Source: Acorus gramineus (Eukaryota > Streptophyta > Magnoliopsida > Acorales > Acoraceae). From it: 64,000 bases of DNA. Under the pieces are notes generated by a model that made no database searches, was not told the DNA's origin, and worked only from the letters and a program-made list of their open reading frames with translations. Shown here piece after piece: positions 33,231 through 44,703 of the stretch; positions within the stretch are counted from its first letter, which is position 1, and each line of letters starts with the position of its first letter. The position numbers were made by a program, and so were the translations under genes. The stretch lies in the NCBI GenBank assembly GCA_030737835.1, contig JAUJYN010000016.1, positions 2,621,747-2,685,746 on the forward strand, given 5' to 3'.

Positions 33231-33529
33231 GAGCTCGTCTTCAGATACTTCTTCCTCAGGGTCTTCTTCTGGCTCCTCCTCCTCGGGGTCCTCTTCTGGT
33301 TCCTCCTCTTCAGGGTCCTCTTCTGGTTCCTCCTCTTCAGGGTCTTCTTCTTGCTCCTCCTCCTCGGGGTCCTCTTCTGGTTCCTCCTCTTCAGGGTCTT
33401 CTTCTGGCTCCTCCTCCTCAGGGTCTTCTTCTGGCTCCTCCTCCTTAGGGTCCTCTTCTGGTTCCTCCTCTTCAGGGTCTTCTTCTGGTTCCTCCTCCTC
33501 AGGGTCTTCTTCTGGCTCCTCCTCCTCGG
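33231..33529 (-). repeat. 27-bp repeat coding an acidic 9-residue repeat (right-hand part of linker)
   Basis: The minus strand encodes about eleven repeats of an EEEPEEDPE-like nonamer between gag and protease. The unit is 27 bp. The array is continued at 34362-34510 beyond a hAT-type MITE. The Leu/Phe-rich plus-strand frame here is only the complement. Confidence 0.85.
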
Positions 33530-34361
33530 TAGGCCTGTCAATGGGTCGGGTCCAGACCCGGACCCGACCCGACCCGAATCCGATTACACGTGTAATATAC
33601 CCGATTCAATTTGGACCCGACCCGAGTTGGACCCTACCCGGCGGACCCGAACAAACAAACGGGTCGGGTCCGGGTCCACCCCGCCCCGACCCGTTGGACC
33701 CGAGACCCGATTGTTTTATTAAAATATGCTCATATATTATAAGACCATTAGTATTAGTTGATACATAATTTTATTTCTTACTTAACTTATTTTTGTATCT
33801 ACAAGTTCATAAATCATAATCATAACAAGCCTATAAATCAGTTTGTTTTGAACAATTAACTTATTAGCTTTTGAATTTGTATGATTAATTAGTTTGTTGC
33901 ATGATTTATGTTTATTATTTAGGTTAATATGTTAGTGTTTATTGTTTTGAATGTTGTTTAAGTTAATATTGTTTTGAATGTTGTTTAGGTTAGTTATGTT
34001 TATTATTTAAGTTAATATTTTTTATGTTAGTGATTATTGTTTTGGATGTTGTTTAATAATTCATTTACTTCTTTTGAATTGTATAAAATTATATTCAAAT
34101 ATAGTCTCATTAACAATAATGTTTTATTACAAAAAATTTCAAATAGAATGATAAGGCAAACAAATACATGAGCTCTTCTCTCTTTTTTTTTTTTTTTTTA
34201 CCCAACCACCGGGTCGGGTAGGACCCGGACCCGACCCGGGTCCGACGGGTCCGGGTCCACATTTCCCCGGACCCGCCGGGTCTTAGGTTGGACCCGGACC
34301 CGTCGGGTCCTGTCACGGGTCGGGTCCGGGTCCACCCCGACCCGACCCGTTGACAGGCCTA
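33530..34361. mobile_element. Non-autonomous hAT-type element (832 bp)
   Basis: Terminal inverted repeats start TAGGCCTGTCAA and continue with GGGTCGGGTC. The 8-bp TSD CTCCTCGG (33522-33529 and 34362-34369) has the hAT size. The ends are rich in GACCCG/CGGGTC motifs and the centre is A/T-rich and non-coding. TIRs of the form GGGTCGGGT are common in plant hAT MITEs. Confidence 0.92.
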
Positions 34362-34510
34362 CTCCTCGGGGTCCTCTTCTGGTTCCTCCTCTTCAGGGTC
34401 TTCTTCTGGTTCCTCCTCCTCAGGGTCTTCTTCTGGCTCCTCCTCCTCAGGGTCTTCTTCTGGTTCCTCCTCCTCAGGGTCTTCTTCTGGCTCCTCCTCT
34501 GGCTCGTCTT
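34362..34510 (-). repeat. 27-bp acidic-linker repeat, left part
   Basis: Five further units of the same EEEPEEDPE-coding 27-mer lie on the gag side of the hAT element. They show that the element landed inside the array. Confidence 0.85.
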
Positions 34511-36350
34511 CTTCCATGGGTTCCTCTTCGGATTCGGATTTACCACTATCAGGTGTTGCCGGTGGGGTGCTAAGGTTGGCCCAAAGGTGTGATGAGGAGT
34601 TGGACTAGTTGGGGGATGGAGGGTCGATCCCAATGAAGTTGACAACTGGACCAGATGAAGTAGACGGCTGAGTATGGGAAGGAAGTGGGTCAATATGAAT
34701 GCCAAGAGGTGCGGATGAAGTGGAGGATTGAACAGGGTGGGCCGAGCGGGACCTAGTGATGATATTTCACAATAGTGCCCAATCAATGCGATCTTGTTCA
34801 TGAAGATCATAAACAAAATCTCGAAATGTGTAGCAACCACAGATGTCATGACCATGCATTCGGTGGTATGGGCAGTAGCGTGAACTATCGACACCAGGGG
34901 GTGAGGGTCTCTCGGGTGGCAAGGTGATGCTGTTGGATTCCATCAGTGCCATAAAAATGTCGGGCAAGGACTCTGGCAGTGGCGGGTAAGTATCACGTTT
35001 GCCCATCCTTCGAGCTTGGTAAGATGTGGGTGGAGGAACAGCTGTGTATTGTCTTTCGGGGATTGGTCGGGGAGTTATTTGATTGGGTTGCAAGGCTCGA
35101 ACGGGTTGGGCTTGGGGAGCTGAGTGGTGATACTGGAATGGCTGGCGGAGAGGTGGGTGGTGGATTGGGAATGAGGAAATTGGTGTTGGGCGTGTCGGAT
35201 GGTGCACCGGCGTCTGTTGAGGAGCAATCCGTTGATAACAGGTTATTGGTCGAGGTAGAGTATACCTAGATGGTCCAGGTGCATACGGCTTTGTTACCGA
35301 TCCTCAACCAGAAGCTGGCGATCCATTTGGGTAGAACGCTGAGATTTGTGGGGTGACCCCTTCTACCGTGGAGGATGGAACATGGTTTTTCTTGAAGGGA
35401 GGGCGTTGGTTGCCAGTTGGTGAAGCAGTGGTAGTGCCGGCACAATGCTGAATGCGGTTGTGGTGATCAATCAGCATTTCGTAAGTAGAGCAATCACCAT
35501 AGGCGAGGTTCATTCGCAACTCTAGAATGACATTTTGCAGCATCATGTCTATTTCCTGGCTTTCTGTCAATTGCAATCCCGTCCTGTGCACCAACATGCG
35601 CCAACGTGCCACAAAAGATTCAAACTCTTCACGCGGCCTCATCTTCTCTGCTGTAAGGTCTGACAGGGATGGAATGCGCATTCTTTGATACCCATAACGC
35701 CGGAGAAACCTCTCGCTCACAGCGGAAAAATCATGGAGGCATTCGACCGGGAGGGTTGCATACCATTGAACTGCCTCTCCTTCAAGAGACTTCTGGAAAA
35801 GGAATACTAGAAGTGACTCATCTCCCAGGAATGGACGTGAGTCCATATAAAAAGCAGCCAAATGAGCATCTGGATCTCCTCGACCATTATAGCTGCGGTA
35901 CTTGGGGATTTTAAGTTCGGGTGGGAGAGCAATGGGGGGAATTTGGCGTAAATTGGACTGGTGGGAGGTTTGGAGCAAGGTCGGGTTGAGTTCTGACACT
36001 ATCCTTCGGACAGTGTCATCCAAGGTTTCAATAGGTTGGGGGTGGGGTTGGACTCTTGGCTGTGGTGGAGGAGGAGGGGGTTGAAGAGTAGTGGGATTTG
36101 GATTTCGGGAGGCTGAGTGCAATCGGTTGAGGTGGTCGAAGGCATTCATCATTTCATCAATTGAGTGATATCCCATGGCCTCCATTCTTTCCTCGAGTCT
36201 CCTCCAGGCTGGTCTTTCTGAGGTCTCAGTGGTTTCCTGGTTGCGCGTGGCTTGCCCATGGGGCATTCTGACATCGGGAAAAACTTGGTTCTCATAAAAA
36301 TCATATCCCATGTCTACCCTTGAACCTTCAGGTCTAGGGAAGGGATCCAT
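34511..36350 (-). pseudogene. Element A gag
   Basis: It starts MDPFPRPEGSRVDMG at 36350. It carries a Pro-rich segment and a capsid-like region (IPKYRSYNGRGDPDAHLAAF, GEAVQWYATLP, FLRRYGYQR, REEFESFVARW). It ends with a zinc-binding-like CPYHRMHGHDICGC motif, as in Ogre/Tat gags. In-frame stops occur at 35304, 34767 and about 34605, but the frame is otherwise continuous down to the acidic linker. Gag forms the particle and binds RNA. Confidence 0.88.
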
Positions 36351-37248
36351 GTATGTGTTTCGGGGTGAGCAGCAAGCGATATAGAAGTGGAAAGCACACG
36401 ATTCAACGACTTAACAGATCAAGCAAGCAATTCCATAATCTAATAGAGCATGAAACTTCAGAAATCAGATAGTAATAGGATGTTGATGGCTCTTGGACAG
36501 AACATCCAATTGGGTGAGCAAGGGTTGGACGTCGAAGATTCTGCTAGAATTTTGAAATACAGAGAGAGCAAGCTTTTTTTTTTTTTTTTACTGAAGGAAA
36601 TCTTGGAAAAAGAGTTAGTGAAGGAAAGAGAAATTTGGTACTAGAGATTTTGAAAAGAAATTTTTTTTTTTTTTTGGAAAAGCAAGTAAAGAAATTTTTT
36701 TTTTTTAATCAGAAGAAAAGGAAAGGAAAATTTTGAGGAAAACAGAAAAATAGGAACTAAAGTTCAAAATAGTGCGAAAAAAGAGGGATTTTTTTTTTTT
36801 TTGCAAAAAAAAATAGGAAAGCAGAAAGACAGTAAATTTTGGCAGACAGTGCAATAAAAAGAGGGGATTTCTTTTGCAAAAATAGGAAATCAGAAAGACA
36901 ATAATTTTTTTTTGGAACAGGAAGGCAAGAAATTTTGATTAAAGAAAAAAAGGACGATAAACGAGTAGCTAGAATCAGATGAAAGCAAGAAAGAAACAGA
37001 AACTTCGACAACCATCTAGGGGGTTCGTCCAGGAGTTAACACAGTACAGATATTCAGTAGCATACAACAACCACCATCATGCATTCATGAAACAGAAAAG
37101 ACTCAGTCTTATCGATGTCCATGTAGAGTGTCCGTCTAGTGAAAGACACTGGAATCCCTAACAAACTAGCTCTACTTTTTGCCTAGGGGTTTAGAAGACC
37201 AACCTGATTGAGCTTTTCACGAAGGGAGTCCCACCGTGATCGCCAGAC
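36351..37248 (-). other. 5' leader of element A
   Basis: The leader between the PBS and the gag start has no gene. It is dominated by A-runs on the plus strand (T-runs on the minus), especially 36570-36930, including repeated GCAAAAATAGGAAA and AAATTTT stretches. Confidence 0.7.
37228..37245 (-). promoter_or_regulatory. Primer binding site of element A
   Basis: Three bases inside the 5' LTR the minus strand reads TGGCGATCACGGTGGGAC. The TGG start pairs with a tRNA CCA end. The sequence resembles the TGGCGACTCC-type PBS of Ogre-like elements. I do not assign the tRNA. Confidence 0.65.
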
Positions 37249-39695
37249 TGTCGGTGTTGGATTTTGACATGGCGTGGTCGTGAATCCGGGTTCCGTCAAG
37301 TTTGGTTCCGTTACGCGCACGGCGCTCCGAATCGCCACTTGATGGATCGTCCAAGGTTGCCCGACCGCTTCCAGGGACGTTGGTGTGATCGCCACTTGCT
37401 TTTCCTAAAAAGCAAGAAAAGAGGATATTCTTTTATTACTCGCCTTCAACGGGGGACGCGGGTTCTCCTCTCAAGGGTCACGGCCGGCCGTGCCTTGAGG
37501 TGTTCAAGCTCAGATTGATCCTGCAAACCCAAAGAGAGAGAGAAAGATACCTTTTTTTGTGCAGGATTGGCAAATGTGATAAAAAAGGGTGTTCTTTCTG
37601 GAGGTGAACTATAGGGCTTGATGAACCAGGAAGGGTTGTCAAGTTTAACGGACCAGGAGGGACTGTCGGTCTCGACGAACCATAGGGGAGTTGTCGGGAT
37701 TGACAAACTATGGGTGGATTGTCGGGTTCGACGAACCACAGGGGGGTTGTCGGGATTGACGAACTATGGGTGGATTGTCGAGTTCGACGAACTACAGGGG
37801 GGTTGTCGGGATTGACGATCTATGGGTGGATTGTCGAGTTCAACAAATTACAGGGGGTTGTCGGGGTTGACGAACTATCTGTGGATTGTCGAGTTCGACG
37901 AATTACGGGTGGGTTGTCAGGATCGACTAACCATAGGTGGATTGTCGAGTTCGGCGAACCACGGGGGGTTGTCGATCTCGACGAACCAGGGGGGGATTGT
38001 CGAGGGTTAACTCCAAAAAAAAAAAAAATTAACAAAATTAGTGGGAGGTTTTATGTTAACAAGAAACTGAGAAAAACGAAAAAAAACAGCATATAAACAG
38101 TACATAAAAGAGTAGTAACAAACATATAAAACAGTAAATGACAAATGAAGTAAACAAAATAAAACAAAAGGGGTTAGTAGTCCTTGGGAGGTACCCAAAC
38201 TTGCAAAGGGGAATGTTCAAATGGTCCCTAGACCAACTAACCAACGATCCAAGCTAGGGTCGTCCGCCAGCTGCGTATAGTTTCCAAAAGAACTGATAAA
38301 AGTCCAATGATGTACTCCAACACTCTCAACTTTGATTAAACTTATATTATTTAATTTAGTAAGCTTGTTACAACTTGTTTAAGGGTTTTATGAGGAGATG
38401 ATATGTTATACAAGTTCTTTTAAATAAAAAAAAGGAAAAAAAAAGAAAAGGGAAGGGGAGTGAGGGTAGGGAGGTGTGAGCTCTCTCTTTCTCTTTGGCA
38501 AGGGAGGGTGAGGGATAGGTGATAGTGGTGAAAAAGAGTGGTTAACTTTGGGTGGTAGTGGATGGGTTCGGATGGGTGGCTTTTGGAGAGAGAGAGGAGG
38601 GCTTAGGTGGTAGGTGAGGGTGGTGGGTGGTTGTTTGGAGTGGCTGCTGGTGTAGGGGGTGGTGGTGCTCGGAAATGGAGGGTGGAGGGTGTTGAGGGGC
38701 TGTTGGTGATGAAGAAGGATGGATGGGTTCGGATGGGTTGTGTTGGGAGAGAAAGTGTAGGTTTTGAGTGGTGGATGAGGGTGGTGGATGAGTGTTGGTG
38801 TGGCTGCTGGTGTAGGGGGTGGTGATGCTCGAAAATGGAGGGTGGAGGGTGGTGAGGTGCTGCTGGTCTTGAATGGGGAGGTTAGGGGAGGTCGGATGGC
38901 TTTGGAGGGTAAAAGGTGGGTGTTCATGTCCTCAAAAGCCCCCCATTGCTTCCCTTTTATAGCCCAAACGAGCCACCACCTTCTTGACACCTGTTTGGGG
39001 AGGTAATGAGTGCCCCACGACGCTCCCACGTTCACCCGAAGTGGCTGACGTTGGTGGAGAGGCAAAAAAAATTCAAGCCATGCCGTCCTTTTCGAGCTGA
39101 ACTTATCCCAGTATTTTTGACGATCCGTCATCCCATTGTCTAGGTCGACAACCCAGAAAAGATTGTCGACTTCGACAATCACCCGAATGATCGTCCAGTT
39201 CGACAATCCTCTCAAAGATCATCGAAGTCGACAATCCTCAGAAAGATTGTCTAGTTCGACAATCCTCTCAAAGATCGTCGAAGTCGACAATCCTCAGAAA
39301 GATTGTCTAGTTCGACAATCCTCCCAAAGATTGTCGAAGTCGACAATCCTCAGAAAGATTGTCCAGTTCGACAATCCTCCCAAAGATCGTCGAAGTCGAC
39401 AATCCTCAGATAGATTGTCCAGTACGACGAGTGGGTGGTCGCTTGTCTTAGTCACCAAACAGATTTTCAGATGTCTTGTACAACAACCCAAGGCTTAACC
39501 GTTCTGGGCGATGGTACTGCTTCTCTTAAGCTTTTCTTTAAGAACTTGTTGTGCTCATGCTTTCTTTTCTTTCCTTTCTCTACTCAAGTGATTATTCTGG
39601 CTCCGGGAAGATCATCGGGGTTTAGACCTGCAAACTAAGATATCACAAATGATAAGTGTTTCACAGTTCTGACCGATCAAAATGGGGTATCTACA
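37249..39695 (-). repeat. 5' LTR of element A (LTR copy 2)
   Basis: This 2447-bp LTR pairs with 25-2541. It contains array 1 (about 37625-38008) and array 2 (39161-39430, about 10 units). It differs from the copies at 25 and 56904 at shared positions, for example ATGGCG against ACGG.G, CCGTCAAG against CCTTCAAG, and CATAGG against CATGGG. Confidence 0.92.
39161..39430. repeat. LTR array 2 in copy 2 (about 10 palindromic 27-mers)
   Basis: It has the same GATTGTCGA-AG-TCGACAATC units as 1951-2275 but two fewer copies. Confidence 0.85.
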
Positions 39696-39700
39696 GGCGG
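39696..39700. repeat. Right TSD of element A (GGCGG)
   Basis: It matches 20-24 and lies inside the G-rich minisatellite. Confidence 0.7.
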
Positions 39701-39900
39701 CAGGCGGAGGTGGCAGGTGGCCGAGTGCGGCCGGAGGGCTGCCGGAGGTGGCCAAGGGCGGCCGGGGTGCTGCCAGAGGCGTCCGAGGGTTGCCGGTGGT
39801 GGCCGAGGGCTGCCGGAGGTGACAGTGGGCGGCAGGCGGAGGTGGCAGGTGGTCGAGTGTGGTCGGAGGGCTGCCGGAGGTGGCGGAGGGCGGCAAGCCG
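39696..39900. repeat. G-rich minisatellite (about 132-bp unit)
   Basis: GGCGGCAGGCGGAGGTGG recurs at 39696 and 39828. GGGCTGCCGGAGGTGGC-like sub-repeats fill the space between. The same material stands at 56750-56903. It is the target into which both element A copies are inserted. Confidence 0.75.
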
Positions 39901-40775
39901 AGGTGGTTGCGCGCAGACACTGGCCGCAGCCGCTGGCACGTTGGGGCGCGCTGGGGAGAGATCCCGGACACGATCCCTGGAAATCCAGGGCTCGCATGCG
40001 GAGATCACGGGCTGTTGTGCGAGCTGGCAAAGTGCGTACACGTCTGTCACGCGGGAGCTCGCGCGCTGGCAAGGCGCGTCCGGGATTTACGTGTTTGTCG
40101 CTCGGGCGCTTGTCCGCTGGCAAAGCGCGTCTGGGATTCTCGAACGCGTTTACGCGTCTGGCAAGCGGGTACTCGCCCGCGCGTTGGCAAAGCGCGTCCA
40201 AGATTCGCGGGCACGCTGGCTATCAGGCGAGAAGAGGGGGGGGGGCTGACAACAAGACACGGCGCACGGACGGGGCACGGGCACAGCGCACGGCAGTGGA
40301 CGGAGCGTGCGGCAAGGCACGAGGCATGGCGTGGGGGCAGGGTGCAGGGCACCTTGCGGGCGGTGCTCTAGTGGAGCGCACGCAGGGCAGGCGTGCGGCG
40401 TGGACTGGGCAGGGTGCGGTGCTCGGGCAGGGAGGCGCGCGGCACAGGGGTAGCTGCGGCAGACGCTGCGGTAGCGGTGCGGTGCTCGGGTAGGGAGGTG
40501 CACAGTACAGGGGCAGCCACGGCAGGGGTAGCAGCGGCAGGTGCAGTGGCGGCAGGAGCGGCGGTGCCGGCAGACACAGCAGCGGCAGGGGCTGCTGCAG
40601 TGACAGGGGTGGCCGTGGCAGGGGCTGCAGCAGCGGTAGGGGCGGCGCTGGCAGGGCGCGCGCGGCAGGGTGGAGTGACAGCGCAGGAGTGGCACGAGGT
40701 GGCGACGAGAGGTGCACGGAGGCACGCCGAGATGAAGGATTCCAACGAGAAAGAAAGAAAGAAAGAATTTAGGGT
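39901..40775 (-). other. GC-rich payload of copia-like element, no recognised gag
   Basis: Between the minisatellite and the PBS lies a GC-rich stretch. It includes CGCGCTGGCAAGGCGCG-like repeats (about 40030-40230) and a GGCAG/GTGGC repeat (40440-40680). Reading frames are Ala/Pro/Arg-rich with no copia gag motif. This is where gag should lie, so the element may be non-autonomous or carry foreign sequence. Confidence 0.5.
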
Positions 40776-40788
40776 GGCTCTGATACCA
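40776..40788 (-). promoter_or_regulatory. Primer binding site of copia-like element
   Basis: TGGTATCAGAGCC on the minus strand directly abuts the LTR end at 40789. It is complementary to initiator tRNA-Met. Confidence 0.88.
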
Positions 40789-40921
40789 TGTTACAATTAG
40801 AGAGAGAGAGAATGAGAATCCTTGTATTCCAGTTAGGGTTCAATCCTTTTATATACAAGTACACAAGAGTTACACGTGTAATATACTACACATATAATGA
40901 CATAACACATATAATCTAACA
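40789..40921 (-). repeat. Short 5' LTR of copia-like element (133 bp)
   Basis: On the minus strand it begins TGTTAGATTATATG and ends TTGTAACA. It contains TATATAAAAGG as a TATA box and is followed at once by the PBS. Such short LTRs occur in small copia lineages and TRIMs. The opposite LTR is not in the window. Confidence 0.82.
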
Positions 40922-41088
40922 GTTTTTATTATTAAAATACCTAAAAGTGTATCTTTGACATAATAAATATAACTATTAGTTTGTAGGAAAAATCCATGTA
41001 ACCCCATGTAAAACTGCCAGAAATCCATATAACCCTTTGACTTTTTTTGAAGTCCATATAACCATTAAAAATACAAACACCTATGTAA
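40922..41088. other. AT-rich DNA with partial Mutator-type MITE end
   Basis: 40988-41070 reads GGAAAAATCCATGTAACCCC and similar, the end sequence of the MITEs at 41972 and 48641. No partner end is visible, so it is a fragment. Confidence 0.45.
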
Positions 41089-41744
41089 GGCCATCTCCAG
41101 CCTTTACATAAACCTATACTCAAATTTTACTTAAAGTTTGAGTAAAAGCTTGATTTGATATGATGTGTCTCCAACCATCACTCTGTATTTTATTCAAATC
41201 TTTTAAAAATTTCACATCTTCTTCTAATTATTTCTTATAAACATTTTCAAAGTCATTTCCCCAAACATTTTTACTACTCAATTTTTCTTCTTTTGAAGAT
41301 GTTTAAATATAAAAATTATAATCATTCAATTTTTTGAAAAAAAAGGTAAAAATAATTTTTTTTAATAGAGTAAAAATAAGAAGTTAAAAAACAAAAGAAG
41401 AAAACTTAAGAAAGAAGACCACATTATTTATTTATTTATTTATTTATTTTTGTTTCAAGAGATAGTGAAAATTTTAGAGGGTGGGAAGGCATTTAATATA
41501 GTTTAACTAAAGATGGAGTTGAAAGAAAAAAATGTCATATTGAAAGAAAATGTCGAGATAAAGGGAAAAAAATATGTTCAAAATTTGGGTAAAGATTTAA
41601 CTCTCCTTTTATTTGAATAAAGATTTGAGTAAAAACTTGATTTGGTATGGGTATGGGTAAATGATTGGAGAATGTTTTGGGTGACTTTTACTCAAATTTT
41701 AATTTAATTTGGGTAAATGTTTAGGTATAGGATTAGAGATGTTC
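41089..41744. mobile_element. Tourist-like (PIF/Harbinger) MITE
   Basis: The left end GGCCATCTCCAGCCTTTA and the inverted right end GAACATCTCTAATCCTAT match imperfectly. Both are followed inward by AAAC...CTCAAATTTTA motifs. The flanks are TAA and TAA, the 3-bp TSD of this group. There is no coding capacity. Confidence 0.7.
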
Positions 41745-41747
41745 TAA

Positions 41748-41962
41748 ATCTAAATAGTCCCGTAAGTATTAAACTATATTAGTATATTAAATGCTCTTAA
41801 CCAGAAAACATTCGTTTGACCATTTTACTCCATCAATCTCTTCAATCCCACAATCCGTTCACACTTTTTCAATCACATGAACGACATTTGTTCAATTTCT
41901 TTTTTACTGATGATGATTATTATTCCAATGCATGCATTAACCATTTCTATATATTTATTCGA
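41748..41962. other. AT-rich spacer
   Basis: No gene or repeat is recognised between the two MITEs. Confidence 0.5.
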
Positions 41963-41971
41963 ATTTTAGTA

Positions 41972-42463
41972 GGGAAAAATCCATATAACCCCCTGTAATC
42001 TTCCTGATATTCATATAACCCCCTGTAATCTCAATATATCCATATAACCCCTGTAAACACACCATAAATGTAAATAACCCCTCGTGGTTAAATTTTTTTT
42101 AACAGAATTGAAATATTTTGAACATATTACATTATCTAAACCATGGTTAATAAATATATATTTTTCTAACCCCCAAAAAACTGTCAATACTTAAAAAAAA
42201 CACTCATATTTCTAATTTTATACTCTTTTAGGGTTTTTTTTGAAAGTATTGACTGCTTTTAGAGGTTAAAATGATACATATTTGTTAATCATAGTTTAGA
42301 CAATACAATATGTCTGAAATATTCCAATTATGTTAAAAAAATTTAATCGTGGGGGGTTATTTGCATTTATGGTGTGTTTACAAGGGGTTATATGGATATA
42401 TTGAGATTACAGGGGGTTATATGGATATTAAGAATATTATAGGGGGTTATATGGATATTTTCC
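41972..42463. mobile_element. Mutator-type MITE (492 bp, long TIRs)
   Basis: TIRs of about 130 bp start GGGAAAAATCCATATAACCC on the left and are inverted at the right end. The 9-bp TSD is perfect: ATTTTAGTA at 41963-41971 and 42464-42472. Long TIRs with a 9-bp TSD define Mutator-like elements. There is no transposase. Confidence 0.9.
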
Positions 42464-42472
42464 ATTTTAGTA

Positions 42473-43618
42473 ATGTAATACCTGCATGCATTGAATTAAA
42501 CATGTAGTATTTTGAAATTCTCAACTATTAAATCACACACACACACAAAAATAAAAAAATAAATTATGAACACAAAAAGAATTACCAAGTCAGATATATC
42601 TTAGAAAAGACAATAGGACACATGAAAAAATATTTAATTTGATTTAAAAAATGAGATAGATATATTTAATATTGGATTTTTGTTTATATACCCCTGTTAA
42701 ATACCAATTTTATCAAATACTCCTGAAAAAATCAACAGTGCAAAAATATCCCTTAAAAGAATGACCTAATATTCAACTTAAGTAAATAGTTAAGTTGAAA
42801 TATGACTTGAATATTAAAATAATGAATTGATTTATATTTGATTTTGAAATTTAAAAACTAAAGATTAGGAAGATGAGATTCTGTCCAATATTAAAAAAGA
42901 AATGACACTTTTTCCCTTCTCAATACACTCAGTTTCTTTTACCGTCCAAAATACAGTTCTGTATAACTCGTTAAAAATTTAGTAAAGCATATATCTTGTT
43001 AAACGATGTATATACCTCATTAAAAAAAATTCACATTTACTAAAAATAGGTTTATTCAACCTGAAATGAAGTGATATGTACTTTTTATTAAAGAATACAC
43101 CTCATTTTGTATAATGTTTACTATTTTTTAAAAAATGAAAACATGTATAGCTTGAGTTTTGATTAATAAAAATAACTGAGTCTAACATTTTTCACAATGA
43201 AAATCCATCCTTATCCATGGAAACACATTATCTCCTCAACTACCCAACTAAATATTACATCACACTACAATATAATCCATGGAAAAACTTTTGTCGAACG
43301 TTTTAATCCCTTTCAATTTATCAAATATCAACACACCTCCTGAGCTTCTTCTCTTCTCCCTTTTAAGATGAATGTATTTAAGTGCCCCTTGTTCATTGTT
43401 TTCTGCGTTTTCGTTTTTCCCTCTTATTCCCTTTTAAATAAGATTCATCAATTTCAATGTAATCAATTTTTTCATTCCCCTTGGTTTTTCCAACATCCAT
43501 TCTTTCCCAACATAGCCACACGAAATCTATTCATCATGCATATCCATCTAATCTCTTGACACCATTAATGCAATTTTTTTTTCCCTTCTTCCTATATGAA
43601 GCCACTCAATGAAGACTC
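42473..43618. other. AT-rich intergenic DNA
   Basis: No gene is supported. The reading frames are short and lack recognisable domains. Confidence 0.6.
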
Positions 43619-43958
43619 AGGCCATCTCCAACCCTTATTTTAGGTTTATTTGTTTATACTTATAAACATCCATCTTCACTTTAGGCCATCTCCAAGCTTT
43701 ACTCAAATTTATATCCAAATTTTACTTAAAATTTGAGTAAAAATTTTATTTGATATATTGTGTCTTCAATCATCAGTTTGTGTTTTACTCAAATCTTTTA
43801 AAAATGTGAAATTGAAGTAAAAAAATAGTCATTAGAAATTTGAGTAAAAATTTAAGTATTTTGATTTGGTTAAAAAATTGAGTAAAAGTTTGATTTGACA
43901 TGAGAACGGATAAATGATTAGGGAGATTTTTCAAATTTAAGTTTGAGTTAACATTTGA
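43619..43958. repeat. Fragments of the Tourist-like MITE family
   Basis: GGCCATCTCCAACCC at 43621 and GGCCATCTCCAAGCTTTACTC at 43685 repeat the left end of the MITE at 41089. CTCAAATTTATATCC and GAGTAAAAG motifs follow. The right ends are missing. Confidence 0.55.
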
Positions 43959-44608
43959 GGATCCGTTTGGGCATGAGTTGGGGGCGCCTAAAGTGCCATA
44001 ACAGGGCGAAGACCTGAGGTGGGAGAGGCATTGTTTAGAGAAACGGGAAACGCGGGCCAAAACATAATAAGAGAATGGTTTTCTATTAAACACTCAACCT
44101 GATCCGGCCAGTTGAACCTATCAAACCTTCAATTGGACCGAATTCCAATATGATTTACCCTCAAAATCCAGCAATATAAAAAATTGGTGAAAAACAATCC
44201 ATCCAACATATGATACGATGATTCTATAACCGACTATGAAATGATTAAATTGACTAATTCTTAGGGCCCATTTCAGACAGGGTGGACGAGTGGGCTGCTT
44301 TTTCTTCATTGTTCATACACTGAAAATTCTGTGTGGCTCATACACTTGTCTATTTACTGTTTATACACAGAAAAATGTTGAAATGTGGAGGGATAACTTG
44401 GTAATAACACCCATTTTTGATGCGTTTTGTGGCTAGTTTCAAGGAAATGTTCTTTCGATGCGTTTTGAAAGACAGCCCAAATACACTTTAAACGTGAACG
44501 CATTTTTTTTCACTTTTAAAAAATGCAATGGCTTGTTTGGATGTAAGTTGCGCATTTCTAAGGATTAACCAACGCAAACACATAAGAATCGTCCATCCAA
44601 ACGGGTCC
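43959..44608. mobile_element. Candidate MITE with GGAYCCGTTTGG ends
   Basis: GGATCCGTTTGG at 43959 is matched by the inverted CCAAACGGGTCC at 44597-44608. No convincing TSD is seen and the interior is non-coding, so the class is open. Confidence 0.4.
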
Positions 44609-44703
44609 TTAAACTATATATAAATCCAGACTGGAATGGGGCTAGAAAATGGGGCTGTACATAACATTATCCATAAATCAATGCACTTTCATAAGAGATT
44701 TTT

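Larger units (their letters stand above)
25..39695 (-). mobile_element. Element A: large Tat/Ogre-like Ty3/gypsy LTR retrotransposon with antisense PMD gene
   Basis: The element is bounded by two direct LTR copies (25-2541 and 37249-39695) starting TGTCGG and ending TCTACA on the plus strand, and by a matching 5-bp TSD GGCGG. Its genes run on the minus strand in the order gag, protease, RT, RNase H, integrase, which is Ty3/gypsy order. Two RNase H domains, a G-patch-like motif after the protease, a candidate intron before RT and an extra antisense gene near the 3' LTR all fit the Tat/Ogre lineage. It spans about 39.7 kb, but about 18 kb of that is younger insertions (6971-10137, 13497-27644, 33530-34361). 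Nearly every coding part except integrase has stops or frameshifts, so it is inferred not to be autonomous now. Confidence 0.9.

Noticed and set aside
33144..33722. Leu/Phe-rich membrane-like reading frame on the plus strand
   Set aside because: It is the complement of the acidic 27-bp coding repeat of element A and runs into the hAT element.
40150..40745. Possible copia gag in the GC-rich payload
   Set aside because: The frames are Ala/Pro/Cys-rich low complexity without any capsid or zinc-knuckle motif.
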